DNA of 64,000 nt, taken from the NCBI GenBank assembly GCA_965209015.1, contig OZ242367.1:3150136-3214135 (forward strand), written 5' to 3'. This DNA is from Bin80 sp965209015 (lineage in GTDB: Bacteria; Bacteroidota; Rhodothermia; Rhodothermales; Bin80). Under the pieces are notes generated by a model. That model was not told the DNA's origin. It saw only the letters and a program-made list of their open reading frames with translations, and did no database searches. The position numbers and the translations under genes are program-made. This document shows, in pieces, positions 56,364 through 64,000 of this stretch. Within the stretch, counting starts at the first letter, position 1. Each line of letters begins with the position of its first letter.

Positions 56364-57535
56364 TGTTTCTCCCCCTCCGTGGTCCGAACTCAATCAACGT
56401 CTTCTTTGAGGAATACTGGCAGAAGCGACCATTTTTTCAGAAAAACGCTCTGAGTGATTTTCGAAATTCCATCTTAAAAAGAGATGTCATCAACTTGGCT
56501 CAGTCCCCTGATTACAACCCCCGAGTGATCCAGCATATCGTTGCATCTGACGATTGGGAGTTGTTTGACGGACCCTTTGCACCAAAGGATTTTCAGACCA
56601 TTTTTGAGGAGTTTCCTTGGACTCTGTTGCTCAATGATACGGAGCGTGTCATGGAACCGGTTCATCACTTATTGGAAAATTTTCGTTGTTTCCCGAACTG
56701 GCGATTGGACGATGTACAACTTAGTTATGCCGTTCCTGACGGGAGTGTCGGTCCTCATGTTGACAGTTATGATGTCTTTCTGGTTCAAATCAAGGGAAAG
56801 CGATGCTGGAAAATTGAACAGAATCCCATTTCGGACGATCGTCCGAAGAGAGATGATGTACTCATTTCGTTGCTCAAAGAATTTAATCCTGATTTAGAAT
56901 TCATTGCCTCACCGGGAGATTTGTTATACTTGCCTGCGAATACTCCACACTGGGGAATCGCAATGAATAAATGTATTACGGCAAGCATCGGGTTCAAGGC
57001 CCCTGATATTCATCTGCTGACTTCGGCTATATCGGAAATTTCTGCGAACATGAAACGAGTTCGAGAACCTTACACTTATGGTTCAGACAAAGTCACGCTT
57101 GATCCCGGACGGGTGAGTTCTCATCTCATCGATTGGTTTCACAACGAAATTCGGCATCTGGCCAAAGATCGCGAATACCTTGAACGTACTCTCTGTAAGG
57201 CTCTCACGATGCCCATTCGAGATACATGGCCTGCCCTCACGTTTACTCCCCCTCGATCTTCGGAGGTCCGTCAAGGAATTGCGGATGGTACTACTTTATT
57301 GCGTCTGACACCTGCGTGCATGATCTACTACGAATTTGAAGACTGCATCCGAATTTATTCGCTTGGATCTGAGTATAAACTGAGACCGAAGCTTAAACCC
57401 TTTGCTCAACTATTGACTGGCTCTCAGACACTTAACTGGGATTCCTTGAATCCTTATCTTGAGAATGGAGAGGTGCTATCGATCTTAGCGGACATGATCG
57501 AGAAAGGGGCTCTGATCGGATCCGAAGCTTCTTGA
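56363..57535 (+). CDS. JmjC/cupin-type oxygenase, RoxA-like (ribosomal protein uL16 arginine hydroxylase)
   Basis: The protein has 390 residues, close to E. coli RoxA (YcfD). The N-terminus has the FFEEYWQKRPFFQKNAL segment typical of the family. The iron-binding triad is H132 and D134 in GPHVDSYD and H196 in NTPHWG. Residues 185-200 (DLLYLPANTPHWGIAM) form the usual jelly-roll strand. The C-terminal third is the winged-helix part. The family hydroxylates an arginine of 50S protein L16 using 2-oxoglutarate. The next gene follows three bases later. Confidence 0.87.
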   Translation: MFLPLRGPNSINVFFEEYWQKRPFFQKNALSDFRNSILKRDVINLAQSPDYNPRVIQHIVASDDWELFDGPFAPKDFQTIFEEFPWTLLLNDTERVMEPVHHLLENFRCFPNWRLDDVQLSYAVPDGSVGPHVDSYDVFLVQIKGKRCWKIEQNPISDDRPKRDDVLISLLKEFNPDLEFIASPGDLLYLPANTPHWGIAMNKCITASIGFKAPDIHLLTSAISEISANMKRVREPYTYGSDKVTLDPGRVSSHLIDWFHNEIRHLAKDREYLERTLCKALTMPIRDTWPALTFTPPRSSEVRQGIADGTTLLRLTPACMIYYEFEDCIRIYSLGSEYKLRPKLKPFAQLLTGSQTLNWDSLNPYLENGEVLSILADMIEKGALIGSEAS

Positions 57536-57538
57536 TGA

Positions 57539-58105
57539 ATGGGAAAAGCTTGGACATGTGAACAGAGTCAGGATCTTGGAGATTTTAAGGTGTTCAAGCT
57601 CCGTCAAAAGAACTGTCTGTCTCCACGAACCGGACAGATTCACAACTTTTTCGTCTTGGACTCTCCTGACTGGGTTACCATTGTTCCTGTAACCCCAGAG
57701 GGTAAGCTTGTTTGTATTCGGCAATGGCGACCGGGTACGGCAGCGGTTGAGTTGGAATTACCCGGTGGGGTCATTGACACGGGAGAATTACCTAAGGATG
57801 CAGCGATGCGGGAACTTCGTGAAGAAACAGGTTATGTAGCGGAGACGCTGATTCCGCTTGGATCCATTGCACCGAATCCTGCAATCCTAACGAATCGCTG
57901 TCATTTTTTTCTGGCTAAACACGCAGTTCCAACCGGACATCAAGAGCTGGATTCCGCTGAGGATATTGAACTGGCGCTTTTGGATCGTACAATGATCCCG
58001 AATTTGATTGCCGAGGAAACACTGCGTCATGGAATCATTATAGCAGCACTCTATCACTACGACATGTATCTGCAAAGTGAGCAAACATCATCCGAACATC
58101 AATGA
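57539..58105 (+). CDS. Nudix hydrolase, ADP-ribose pyrophosphatase type
   Basis: The protein has 188 residues. The Nudix box lies at residues 76-99 with G-x5-E-x7-R-E-x-x-E-E-x-G preserved (GELPKDAAMRELREETGY). The preceding VCIRQWRPGTAAVELELPGG is typical of ADP-ribose pyrophosphatases. It would hydrolyse ADP-ribose or related nucleoside diphosphates. It starts three bases after the RoxA-like gene and overlaps the channel gene by 29 bases. Confidence 0.92.
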   Translation: MGKAWTCEQSQDLGDFKVFKLRQKNCLSPRTGQIHNFFVLDSPDWVTIVPVTPEGKLVCIRQWRPGTAAVELELPGGVIDTGELPKDAAMRELREETGYVAETLIPLGSIAPNPAILTNRCHFFLAKHAVPTGHQELDSAEDIELALLDRTMIPNLIAEETLRHGIIIAALYHYDMYLQSEQTSSEHQ

Positions 58106-58901
58106 GTTATGGAACTCACGACGTGAGCTCCTGAACCGGATTCTCTTTGAATCTACAACACCACTGGGACGAGGAAGTGATATCGTCCTTTTCCTCCTTA
58201 TCGTGTCCAGTGTCTTAGCGGTCATGTTAGAGAGCATCGACCGTGTACGGGCCGACTACCTTACCTTCCTGATTACCCTTGAATGGTGCTTCACGGTGAT
58301 CTTTACCGTTGAATATGTCCTGCGTCTCTACTGCTCCCATGATACTGGGAAATATGCCCGCAGCTTTTTTGGGATAGTTGATTTGATTGCAGTGATCCCT
58401 ACCTATTTAAGCCTTTTTCTCCCTGGTGCACAGGCGCTGATTGTCATTCGGATTTTGCGCTTACTGCGTGTCTTTCGGGTGCTTAAGCTGGTCCAGTATA
58501 GTCGGGCGGGAACGCACCTTTTATTTCTTCTTCGGGAAAGCTGGCAGCGCGTATGGGTCTTTGTTCTCGCATTGTCATTACTGGTCACCACTTTGGGCTC
58601 TATGATCTATCTCATTGAGGGACCCGAAAATGGATTCACCAGCATCCCCTTAAGTATGTATTGGGCTGTCGTAACACTTACTACGGTGGGCTATGGAGAT
58701 ATTTCTCCCCAGACATCATTGGGAAAATTCGTTGCTGCCATGGTGATGGTTATTGGGTATGCAATCATCGTGATGTCCATCAGCCTCTCGGGCGATCGAC
58801 ATTCAAAGCGAACGACTCCTTGCATCCGATGTAGGGAGACTCGATTAGAAAAAGGAGCTGCCTTTTGCAAACACTGTGGTCATGAATTCCATCAACACTG
58901 A
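58077..58901 (+). CDS. Voltage-gated potassium channel with a C-terminal zinc ribbon
   Basis: The protein has 274 residues from a GTG. Six membrane segments lie between residues 35 and 236. The S4 voltage sensor (VIRILRLLRVFRVLKLVQYS, about 122-142) has regularly spaced arginines, and the selectivity filter TTVGYGD is at 202-208. The short cytoplasmic tail has two C-x2-C pairs (C249, C252, C264, C267) forming a zinc ribbon, which is not a standard part of Kv channels. It overlaps the Nudix gene by 29 bases. Confidence 0.92.
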   Translation: MSKHHPNINELWNSRRELLNRILFESTTPLGRGSDIVLFLLIVSSVLAVMLESIDRVRADYLTFLITLEWCFTVIFTVEYVLRLYCSHDTGKYARSFFGIVDLIAVIPTYLSLFLPGAQALIVIRILRLLRVFRVLKLVQYSRAGTHLLFLLRESWQRVWVFVLALSLLVTTLGSMIYLIEGPENGFTSIPLSMYWAVVTLTTVGYGDISPQTSLGKFVAAMVMVIGYAIIVMSISLSGDRHSKRTTPCIRCRETRLEKGAAFCKHCGHEFHQH

Positions 58902-59045
58902 TTTGAGGAGTTCAGTCCTTCCAAGGAACCAGACTGCCAAGTCCCTCCCGATCATTAATCTACTTGGTTGGATCGAGTGACCTCATAAGACTTGTGATCC
59001 AAGACAAGATTTTTTTAACTCGTTCCAGAGATTTGATGGATCAAC

Positions 59046-61610
59046 TCATTCCAGAACCAACTCAATCGCTGGTTCGCGCATATTGTAGCTTGATGACATG
59101 ACTCGTCCGTAGGCGCCAGTCATGGTAATGATCAAGATGTCGCCTTCCTCGGTGTATGGCAATTTCCGCGCTCTCCCAATGATATCCCCGGTTTCACAAA
59201 TAGGCCCGACAACATCTGCCATCATCTCGGGCAGATCATCAAATTTAGACAGGTTGAAAATACGATGATGGGATCCATAGAGTGCGGGCCGTATGAGTGA
59301 GTTCATCCCGGTTTCAATTCCTACATAGAACATAGTCCCTTTTTGCTTGACCTGTGTAACGCGGGAGAGAAGGACTCCACTTTCCGCAACAAGAAATCTA
59401 CCTGGCTCAATCCACAATTCAAATTGGGGATGGCTTTCCCGGAATTGTTGTAGACTTTCTTCCAGGATTGCCAAGTTTAGTGGGACTGCACCGGGTTTCT
59501 CGGGCACTCCAAACCCTCCTCCTACATTCAGATGTGTGACGTGGGGAAACATCTCTGCAATGGAGGCGAGCGCATACGCAGTAGAACTCCAGGTATCGGG
59601 GTTTAAGATGCCGCTCCCAACATGGGCATGCAAACCAATTACTACAATATTGTATTCCTTCGTAATCTTCTGAACTACCGCCAAACTCTCTGGGGCAATG
59701 CCAAACTTTGATGCCGAACCCGCCGTACGCACATGCTTATGGTGCCCCCGACCATGCCCTGGGTCAATCCGAAGAATTACTGAACGATCTGCAAATACAT
59801 CTGGCCATAGCTCAAGCGCCCTTACATTCCCCACCGTCACATGTCCCGCCATCTCATATCCCAGTACAAATTCTTCCCTGGGCACAAAGTTAGGTGTGAA
59901 GAGGATCCGGTCAGGATCTATATCAGGGAAAAGATTCCACACATAGCGAAGTTCGCCGGGTGATACACACTCAAACCCAATCCCTCGCTCGTAGAATAGC
60001 CGCAATACTTGGGGATTCCAGCACGCTTTCATAGCATAGAATGAGCGGTCTGCACTTTGAAGCGCCTCCATGCTCGTGATAGTTTCGTGCAGCGTAGCCA
60101 AGTCGTACACATAGCAAGGAGTCGACTTGGATGCCAATTCAAGTAGATCGGTGCGCCTATCCTCCCACCAAGGTGTCGGTACAGTGGAATCTGGAACTTC
60201 AAATAACTCACGATAGGTAGGGCCAAAAAGCTCATCGGGGCCAATTTGGCCAAAGACCTGGCTGTGAAGCTTCTTGGTCAGCCGTTGGGCATGAATATTA
60301 TCCACCACAAATGTGAAATTCAGATCACTAGCTGCCTGCGTGACTAGATAAATTTTTTGCTCATCTAGAACTTCAAGTGCCGGGCCAAGCTCATGAAGGA
60401 CACTTCGGATATCTCGTCCGACCATACTGACCGCTGCACAACCGCGAATACATTTGGCCAGACAGAATTCATTCAAATCGGATAGAAGTGCTTCAATGGT
60501 AGTTTCGCCAAGCGCGAGTCCATAAACGGGATCAATTGAAATGGTTACATTGGTTTCGGAGGTTGCGACCATTCCAATGGAAAGGCCCTGCCGTTCAAAT
60601 GCTTGGCAAACTTTAGCCAAGAATCCTACCGAATGCCACATGCGCGGGGTTTCCACTGCAATCAGCGTAAGATCCGTTCGGGCGGCGATCGCTTTCACCT
60701 GCGCACCATAACTATGGATATCTGCACTGATGACGGTTCCCTTAAGATCTGGATTGACTGTAGAGCGAACATGGAGAGGAATTTTTTGAGTTCGTAGCGG
60801 CTCAATACATCGGGGATGGAGTACTTCGGCGCCAGAACTGGCAAGTTCCTGTGCTTCACTGTATTCAAGCTGTCGAAGCAGCCGAGCACTTGGAACTTGC
60901 TCTGGGTTAGCCGTGAACATTCCTGGAACATCTGTCCATATCTCCAACCTTTGGGCCTCCAACTTGCTCGCAAAATAGGAAGCCGACGTATCGGATCCCC
61001 CCCAACCGATCAGAACCGTCCTACCGAGGGCATCACTGGCAATAAAGCCCTGAGTTATGAATACTTCGGCATCTATTTGTTGAAGTAGAGGATCCGGATC
61101 ATGTTTACACTGAGCGGAGAGAAACTGCTCATGTTGAAAAACACGGGGGATAGATTCAGACTTCAAGAGGGTGCGTGCATCCATCCAGCGAGCGGGGATC
61201 TCTTGGGTATTCAGAAATGCCGCTCCAAGTGTGGTGAGCATAAGCTCTCCCATAGACAGAATTCGGGCGGATAATGCTGGTCCTGCATCGCGAGTCAGAG
61301 ATGCTCCATATGCGAGCCGCTCCAGTTCCTGAAGCAAATCACTCAGTAGATGATCTCCATCTAGTTCAAGATCTTCGGCAAGTTTCAGGTGTTGGGCACG
61401 GATGGCATCTAAGGATTTCTCATAATTTTCAGAGAGGGCTGCATTGATCAGTCCTTCCAAAGCGCGAGAGACACCCGAGGCTGCAGAACAGACCAAACAT
61501 ACGCGTTCATTCCGTTCTCGGCATGCCAGAAGTATCCGAGCGATCGTGTCCCAATGTGGTCTTGAGGAGACACTGGTACCGCCAAATTTAAGTGCCACCC
61601 ACGGAGTCAC
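59046..61610 (-). CDS. Bifunctional aspartate kinase / diaminopimelate decarboxylase
   Basis: The protein has 854 residues from a GTG. The aspartate kinase part (about 1-460) has KFGGTSVSS at residues 8-16, GWGGSDTSA near 204, and ACT-type regulatory segments such as VGMVATSETNVTISID. The decarboxylase part (about 480-854) has the pyridoxal phosphate lysine K528 in FYAMKACWN, HAHVGSGI, GGGFGVPEKP, EPGRFLVAESG and CETGDIIG. The first and last enzymes of lysine synthesis are thus fused. Feedback inhibition through the ACT domains is likely. Confidence 0.95.
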   Translation of the reverse strand: MTPWVALKFGGTSVSSRPHWDTIARILLACRERNERVCLVCSAASGVSRALEGLINAALSENYEKSLDAIRAQHLKLAEDLELDGDHLLSDLLQELERLAYGASLTRDAGPALSARILSMGELMLTTLGAAFLNTQEIPARWMDARTLLKSESIPRVFQHEQFLSAQCKHDPDPLLQQIDAEVFITQGFIASDALGRTVLIGWGGSDTSASYFASKLEAQRLEIWTDVPGMFTANPEQVPSARLLRQLEYSEAQELASSGAEVLHPRCIEPLRTQKIPLHVRSTVNPDLKGTVISADIHSYGAQVKAIAARTDLTLIAVETPRMWHSVGFLAKVCQAFERQGLSIGMVATSETNVTISIDPVYGLALGETTIEALLSDLNEFCLAKCIRGCAAVSMVGRDIRSVLHELGPALEVLDEQKIYLVTQAASDLNFTFVVDNIHAQRLTKKLHSQVFGQIGPDELFGPTYRELFEVPDSTVPTPWWEDRRTDLLELASKSTPCYVYDLATLHETITSMEALQSADRSFYAMKACWNPQVLRLFYERGIGFECVSPGELRYVWNLFPDIDPDRILFTPNFVPREEFVLGYEMAGHVTVGNVRALELWPDVFADRSVILRIDPGHGRGHHKHVRTAGSASKFGIAPESLAVVQKITKEYNIVVIGLHAHVGSGILNPDTWSSTAYALASIAEMFPHVTHLNVGGGFGVPEKPGAVPLNLAILEESLQQFRESHPQFELWIEPGRFLVAESGVLLSRVTQVKQKGTMFYVGIETGMNSLIRPALYGSHHRIFNLSKFDDLPEMMADVVGPICETGDIIGRARKLPYTEEGDILIITMTGAYGRVMSSSYNMREPAIELVLE

Positions 61611-62530
61611 GAACCTGATGATTTAGAATAGGTATTGCCGCAGAAGAAAAAAAGCGACATTTAGATTAAAGAGTGATTTCAAGCTTTTACCAGAAAGATA
61701 GTGGGACGGTCCGACCTTTCAGCGAAGATATGGAATTGCGTCAAAGTAGTATTCCATTCTCCGAAATTTCTAACGACCGTTTAGATTTATATGTTTTGAG
61801 GTCCATTCGGACTTGGTGGCATTCCACAGATTATGCCTGTTCAGTCGGAGCTCCATCAAATTTCGCTGTACCCCGAGGCAGTGTTTGTTACTTCCATACA
61901 CCAACTTTTGGCTATGATTAGGCTGAACTCTATGTATTTTGGTTACGATTGCGCAACCCAAAATATGGCTGATCCCCCTCAACCTCAAATAGTTCAGATA
62001 TGAAACTTGTATCTGGCATCTCTTTCTGAATTTTCTGGGATGTTAAATCATCCCCATTACTCAACATGGGCACCAACTCAATAGCGCGTGTGGTCAGGAT
62101 TTCAGCAGGAATTAACGTGTCTTCATTTTACACTGAACTGTAGATAAAGAATAGACTTGTAAGTTCCAGAATTGCGGAGATTAGAAGAATTCTATGGATT
62201 AATACTTTAATATCCCTACAATGCCGCATGGTACACGAATGATGACATGAGTCAACATTCAGAACTTACTCGGGAAAATCTCATTGTTATCCATCCACAT
62301 TCGGGATTGGGTGAATACACCACTGAAGTCAAGGTTTAAGTGAGAACGATGAGTGTCTTAGTGGAAATTACGAGATCCCACAAATGGATACCTAAGGTGA
62401 TTCAGACGATTATCCATAAAAACACGACACTCCTGAAATGATTTAAATGCGGAACTTCTGAGGAGTCGGGCCGAAAGGCAGAGTGAGCATTGAATGAGGA
62501 GAACGCCAGATTAATATCCCCTCAGAGAGT
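61611..62530. other. Intergenic stretch of about 920 bases, no supported gene
   Basis: Frames on both strands are short and lack ribosome sites. It probably includes the lysine gene promoter at the left, and at the right the site where the IS21 element lost its istB-side end. No inverted repeat end could be identified. Confidence 0.45.
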
Positions 62531-63025
62531 TCAATTGCCCAGTAATAATCTTGAATAATCAAGCTGTTTCAATTCTTTCAAGAAAACGCCTTCCTTGCGC
62601 GCGGTTTGCAGGGTTTCTAAGAGTCGGTAGTAGCGCGTATTGAAGTTTTCCAGACACGCCTTATGTGCCAGTGCACAAACAACATAGCTTTTCCCAACTC
62701 CAGTCGGCCCCGTAATGATGACATTTTGCTGACGGCGAATCCACTGACAGCTTGATAGATGGAGCATGAGACGCTTATCCAGTCCACGAGACGCGCTGTA
62801 GTCCAGATTCGCCATGTTGGCCTGAAGACGCAGTTTTGCGGTGTGTAACCGACGGGCTAATCGTCGGTCTCCCCGGACCGCCTCTTCGTGGTCAACCATG
62901 AGTCCCAAACGATCCATGAACGGCATGGTGTCTATATCTGGGGTATCCAGTTGATCCCGTAGGGCGGCGGCCATGCCGTTGAGCCGCATCTGTTCAAGTT
63001 TCAAGAGGGTTGGGTGTAAGAGCAT
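62531..63025 (-). pseudogene. istB: IS21 IstB helper ATPase, C-terminally truncated
   Basis: 164 residues remain of about 245. The N-terminal region and Walker A (GPTGVGKS, residues 106-113) are intact. The frame ends at KQLDYSRLLLGN, just where the Walker B strand with its two aspartates should be (usually L-L-I-L-D-D). The AAA+ ATPase cannot be functional. A nonsense change or deletion of the 3' part is implied; the sequence after the stop does not read as IstB. Confidence 0.85.
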
Positions 63026-63034
63026 AGAGTTTGG

Positions 63035-64000
63035 TTAGTTAGATGAATAATAGTCTGCACCCCGAATATTTTTATGTTCAATTGGAGACGGGGATTGCTG
63101 AGATTCGTCCGCGATTTGTTTGGCCAGTTTCTTCACCGCCCCCGTCGTCAATCGGTTCTGATTCAAGGCATGTCCACAGGCCTGTTCCAGAACGGAATTG
63201 CCAAATTCACGTCCCAGTCTAAGAATTCCCATGCAGCGCCGAAACACCTGTGCGGGAACGAAAGCTCGCGCAAAGATTTCTTCAATCAGTGCGGTGGTTG
63301 AAGGACCGATCTGTTTGGCCCAATTCACAAATCGCGACGGTGACCACGATTCATAGTCTTGGTGGTTTTTCGGCATATGCTGTTCAACGGTCGTATACTT
63401 CTCTTTCGCTCTCTCCCGTAGGTGAGATGCGATTCGGGTCTCGCCATGAAAAATCTCCACCGTCTTTGCAGACACGCGTGCACTCACCTGCTGATTCAGG
63501 TAGGTGTACGGTACGCTATAATGGTGTCTGTCCATTTGAATATGGTAATGAAAGGAGACCTTCCGGTTATGGATCCAGACCGCAAATTCATAAGGCTCTT
63601 GGGGTAATGGACGTAGCATCGGTTGATCCATCTCTTCAAACAGGCGTGCACGCGTTGTATTATGCTTCTGAAACGGAGCTTGATTGAGTTCCTGAACCTG
63701 CTCCAAAATCGCTTCATTGAGCTCTGCAAGACTGTGAAAGGGTACGTTTCGCAGCGCGCCCAAAACTTTTCTCTGCAACAAGAGAACTCCGCCTTCTGCC
63801 TTCGCTTTATCTCTTGGTTTTCTGGGACGTGCAGGAAATACTTGTACGTTGTAATGTTCTGCCAAATCATGAAAAGATTCGTTCAGAATCGGTGTGTCGT
63901 CCGTACGGAATTTGATCACCGGGGATTTTAGATTGTCTGGAACAATCACTTTCGGAACGCCTCCGAAAAACTCAAAGGTCCGACGAATTGATCCGCAGAA
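63035..64000 (-). CDS. istA: IS21 IstA transposase, N-terminus beyond window
   Basis: The frame is open to the right edge, giving 321 residues of visible C-terminal sequence. It begins with FEFFGGVPKVIVPDN, the second catalytic aspartate of the DDE domain, followed by ARPRKPRDKAKAEGGV with the catalytic glutamate, then the beta-barrel tail with YSVPYTYLNQQVSARVSAKT. IstA cuts and joins DNA with IstB as helper. The 5' half is outside. Without a working IstB copy this element can only move in trans. Confidence 0.9.
   Translation of the reverse strand, partial: FCGSIRRTFEFFGGVPKVIVPDNLKSPVIKFRTDDTPILNESFHDLAEHYNVQVFPARPRKPRDKAKAEGGVLLLQRKVLGALRNVPFHSLAELNEAILEQVQELNQAPFQKHNTTRARLFEEMDQPMLRPLPQEPYEFAVWIHNRKVSFHYHIQMDRHHYSVPYTYLNQQVSARVSAKTVEIFHGETRIASHLRERAKEKYTTVEQHMPKNHQDYESWSPSRFVNWAKQIGPSTTALIEEIFARAFVPAQVFRRCMGILRLGREFGNSVLEQACGHALNQNRLTTGAVKKLAKQIADESQQSPSPIEHKNIRGADYYSSN

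Larger units (their letters stand above)
62531..64000 (-). mobile_element. IS21-family element, truncated on the istB side and cut by the window edge
   Basis: istA (partial) and istB (C-terminally truncated) lie in the normal order on the minus strand, nine bases apart. The end beyond istB, including the terminal repeat, is missing at about 62531. Confidence 0.85.

Overview
The window looks like a chromosome segment of a Bacteroidota-type bacterium, most likely Rhodothermota or a close relative. Supporting features are a type IX secretion C-terminal sorting domain on a large surface protein, a bacillithiol glycosyltransferase (BshA), pyridoxal phosphate synthesis through PdxB and PdxJ, a fused aspartate kinase/diaminopimelate decarboxylase, several TTG and GTG starts and weak ribosome binding sites. 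This assignment is an inference from gene content. Decayed insertion sequences are common: an ISAzo13 fragment, a broken IS110 transposase, a truncated IS21 pair at the right edge and a pair of 47-bp inverted repeats.

Left part (1-13.8 kb): a phosphorothioate-based defence island. sspG (5' end outside the window) and sspH run rightwards; sspB, sspC and sspD run leftwards towards them. SspBCD would place sulfur in the DNA backbone and SspFGH would act on unmodified phage DNA. sspF is expected just left of the window. A possible HEPN-like gene (12831-13760) and a small open frame lie behind sspB.

13.9-30.5 kb: mainly housekeeping genes. A leftward operon carries a UPF0173 hydrolase, an RsbU-type phosphatase, a transaldolase and a beta-CASP nuclease. 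pdxJ-era faces pdxB. A SleB-like hydrolase and a sulfatase lipoprotein follow. Next is a three-gene leftward set for a cysteine-rich peptide, a small membrane protein and a secreted protein, then an IS remnant, an outer-membrane barrel protein and bshA.

30.5-50.9 kb: IS debris and two very large surface-protein genes. The first (33043-36618) has leucine-rich repeats, six Calx-beta-type repeats and a type IX sorting domain. A run of nine G follows its natural ATG and throws that ATG out of frame, which looks like a phase-variation switch in the OFF state. The second (41154-50156, about 3000 residues) has leucine-rich repeats, about twenty Calx-beta-type repeats and a C-terminal beta barrel. 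A run of ten G sits upstream between plausible promoter boxes. Between them lies thyA, an amidase, a MamK-like actin and folA.

50.9-64 kb: ribBA, yajC, the 4.5S SRP RNA, priA and an acetyltransferase on the minus strand; a 55-residue zinc-ribbon membrane protein, a RoxA-like hydroxylase, a Nudix hydrolase and a voltage-gated potassium channel on the plus strand; then the lysC-lysA fusion and a damaged IS21 element running off the right edge.
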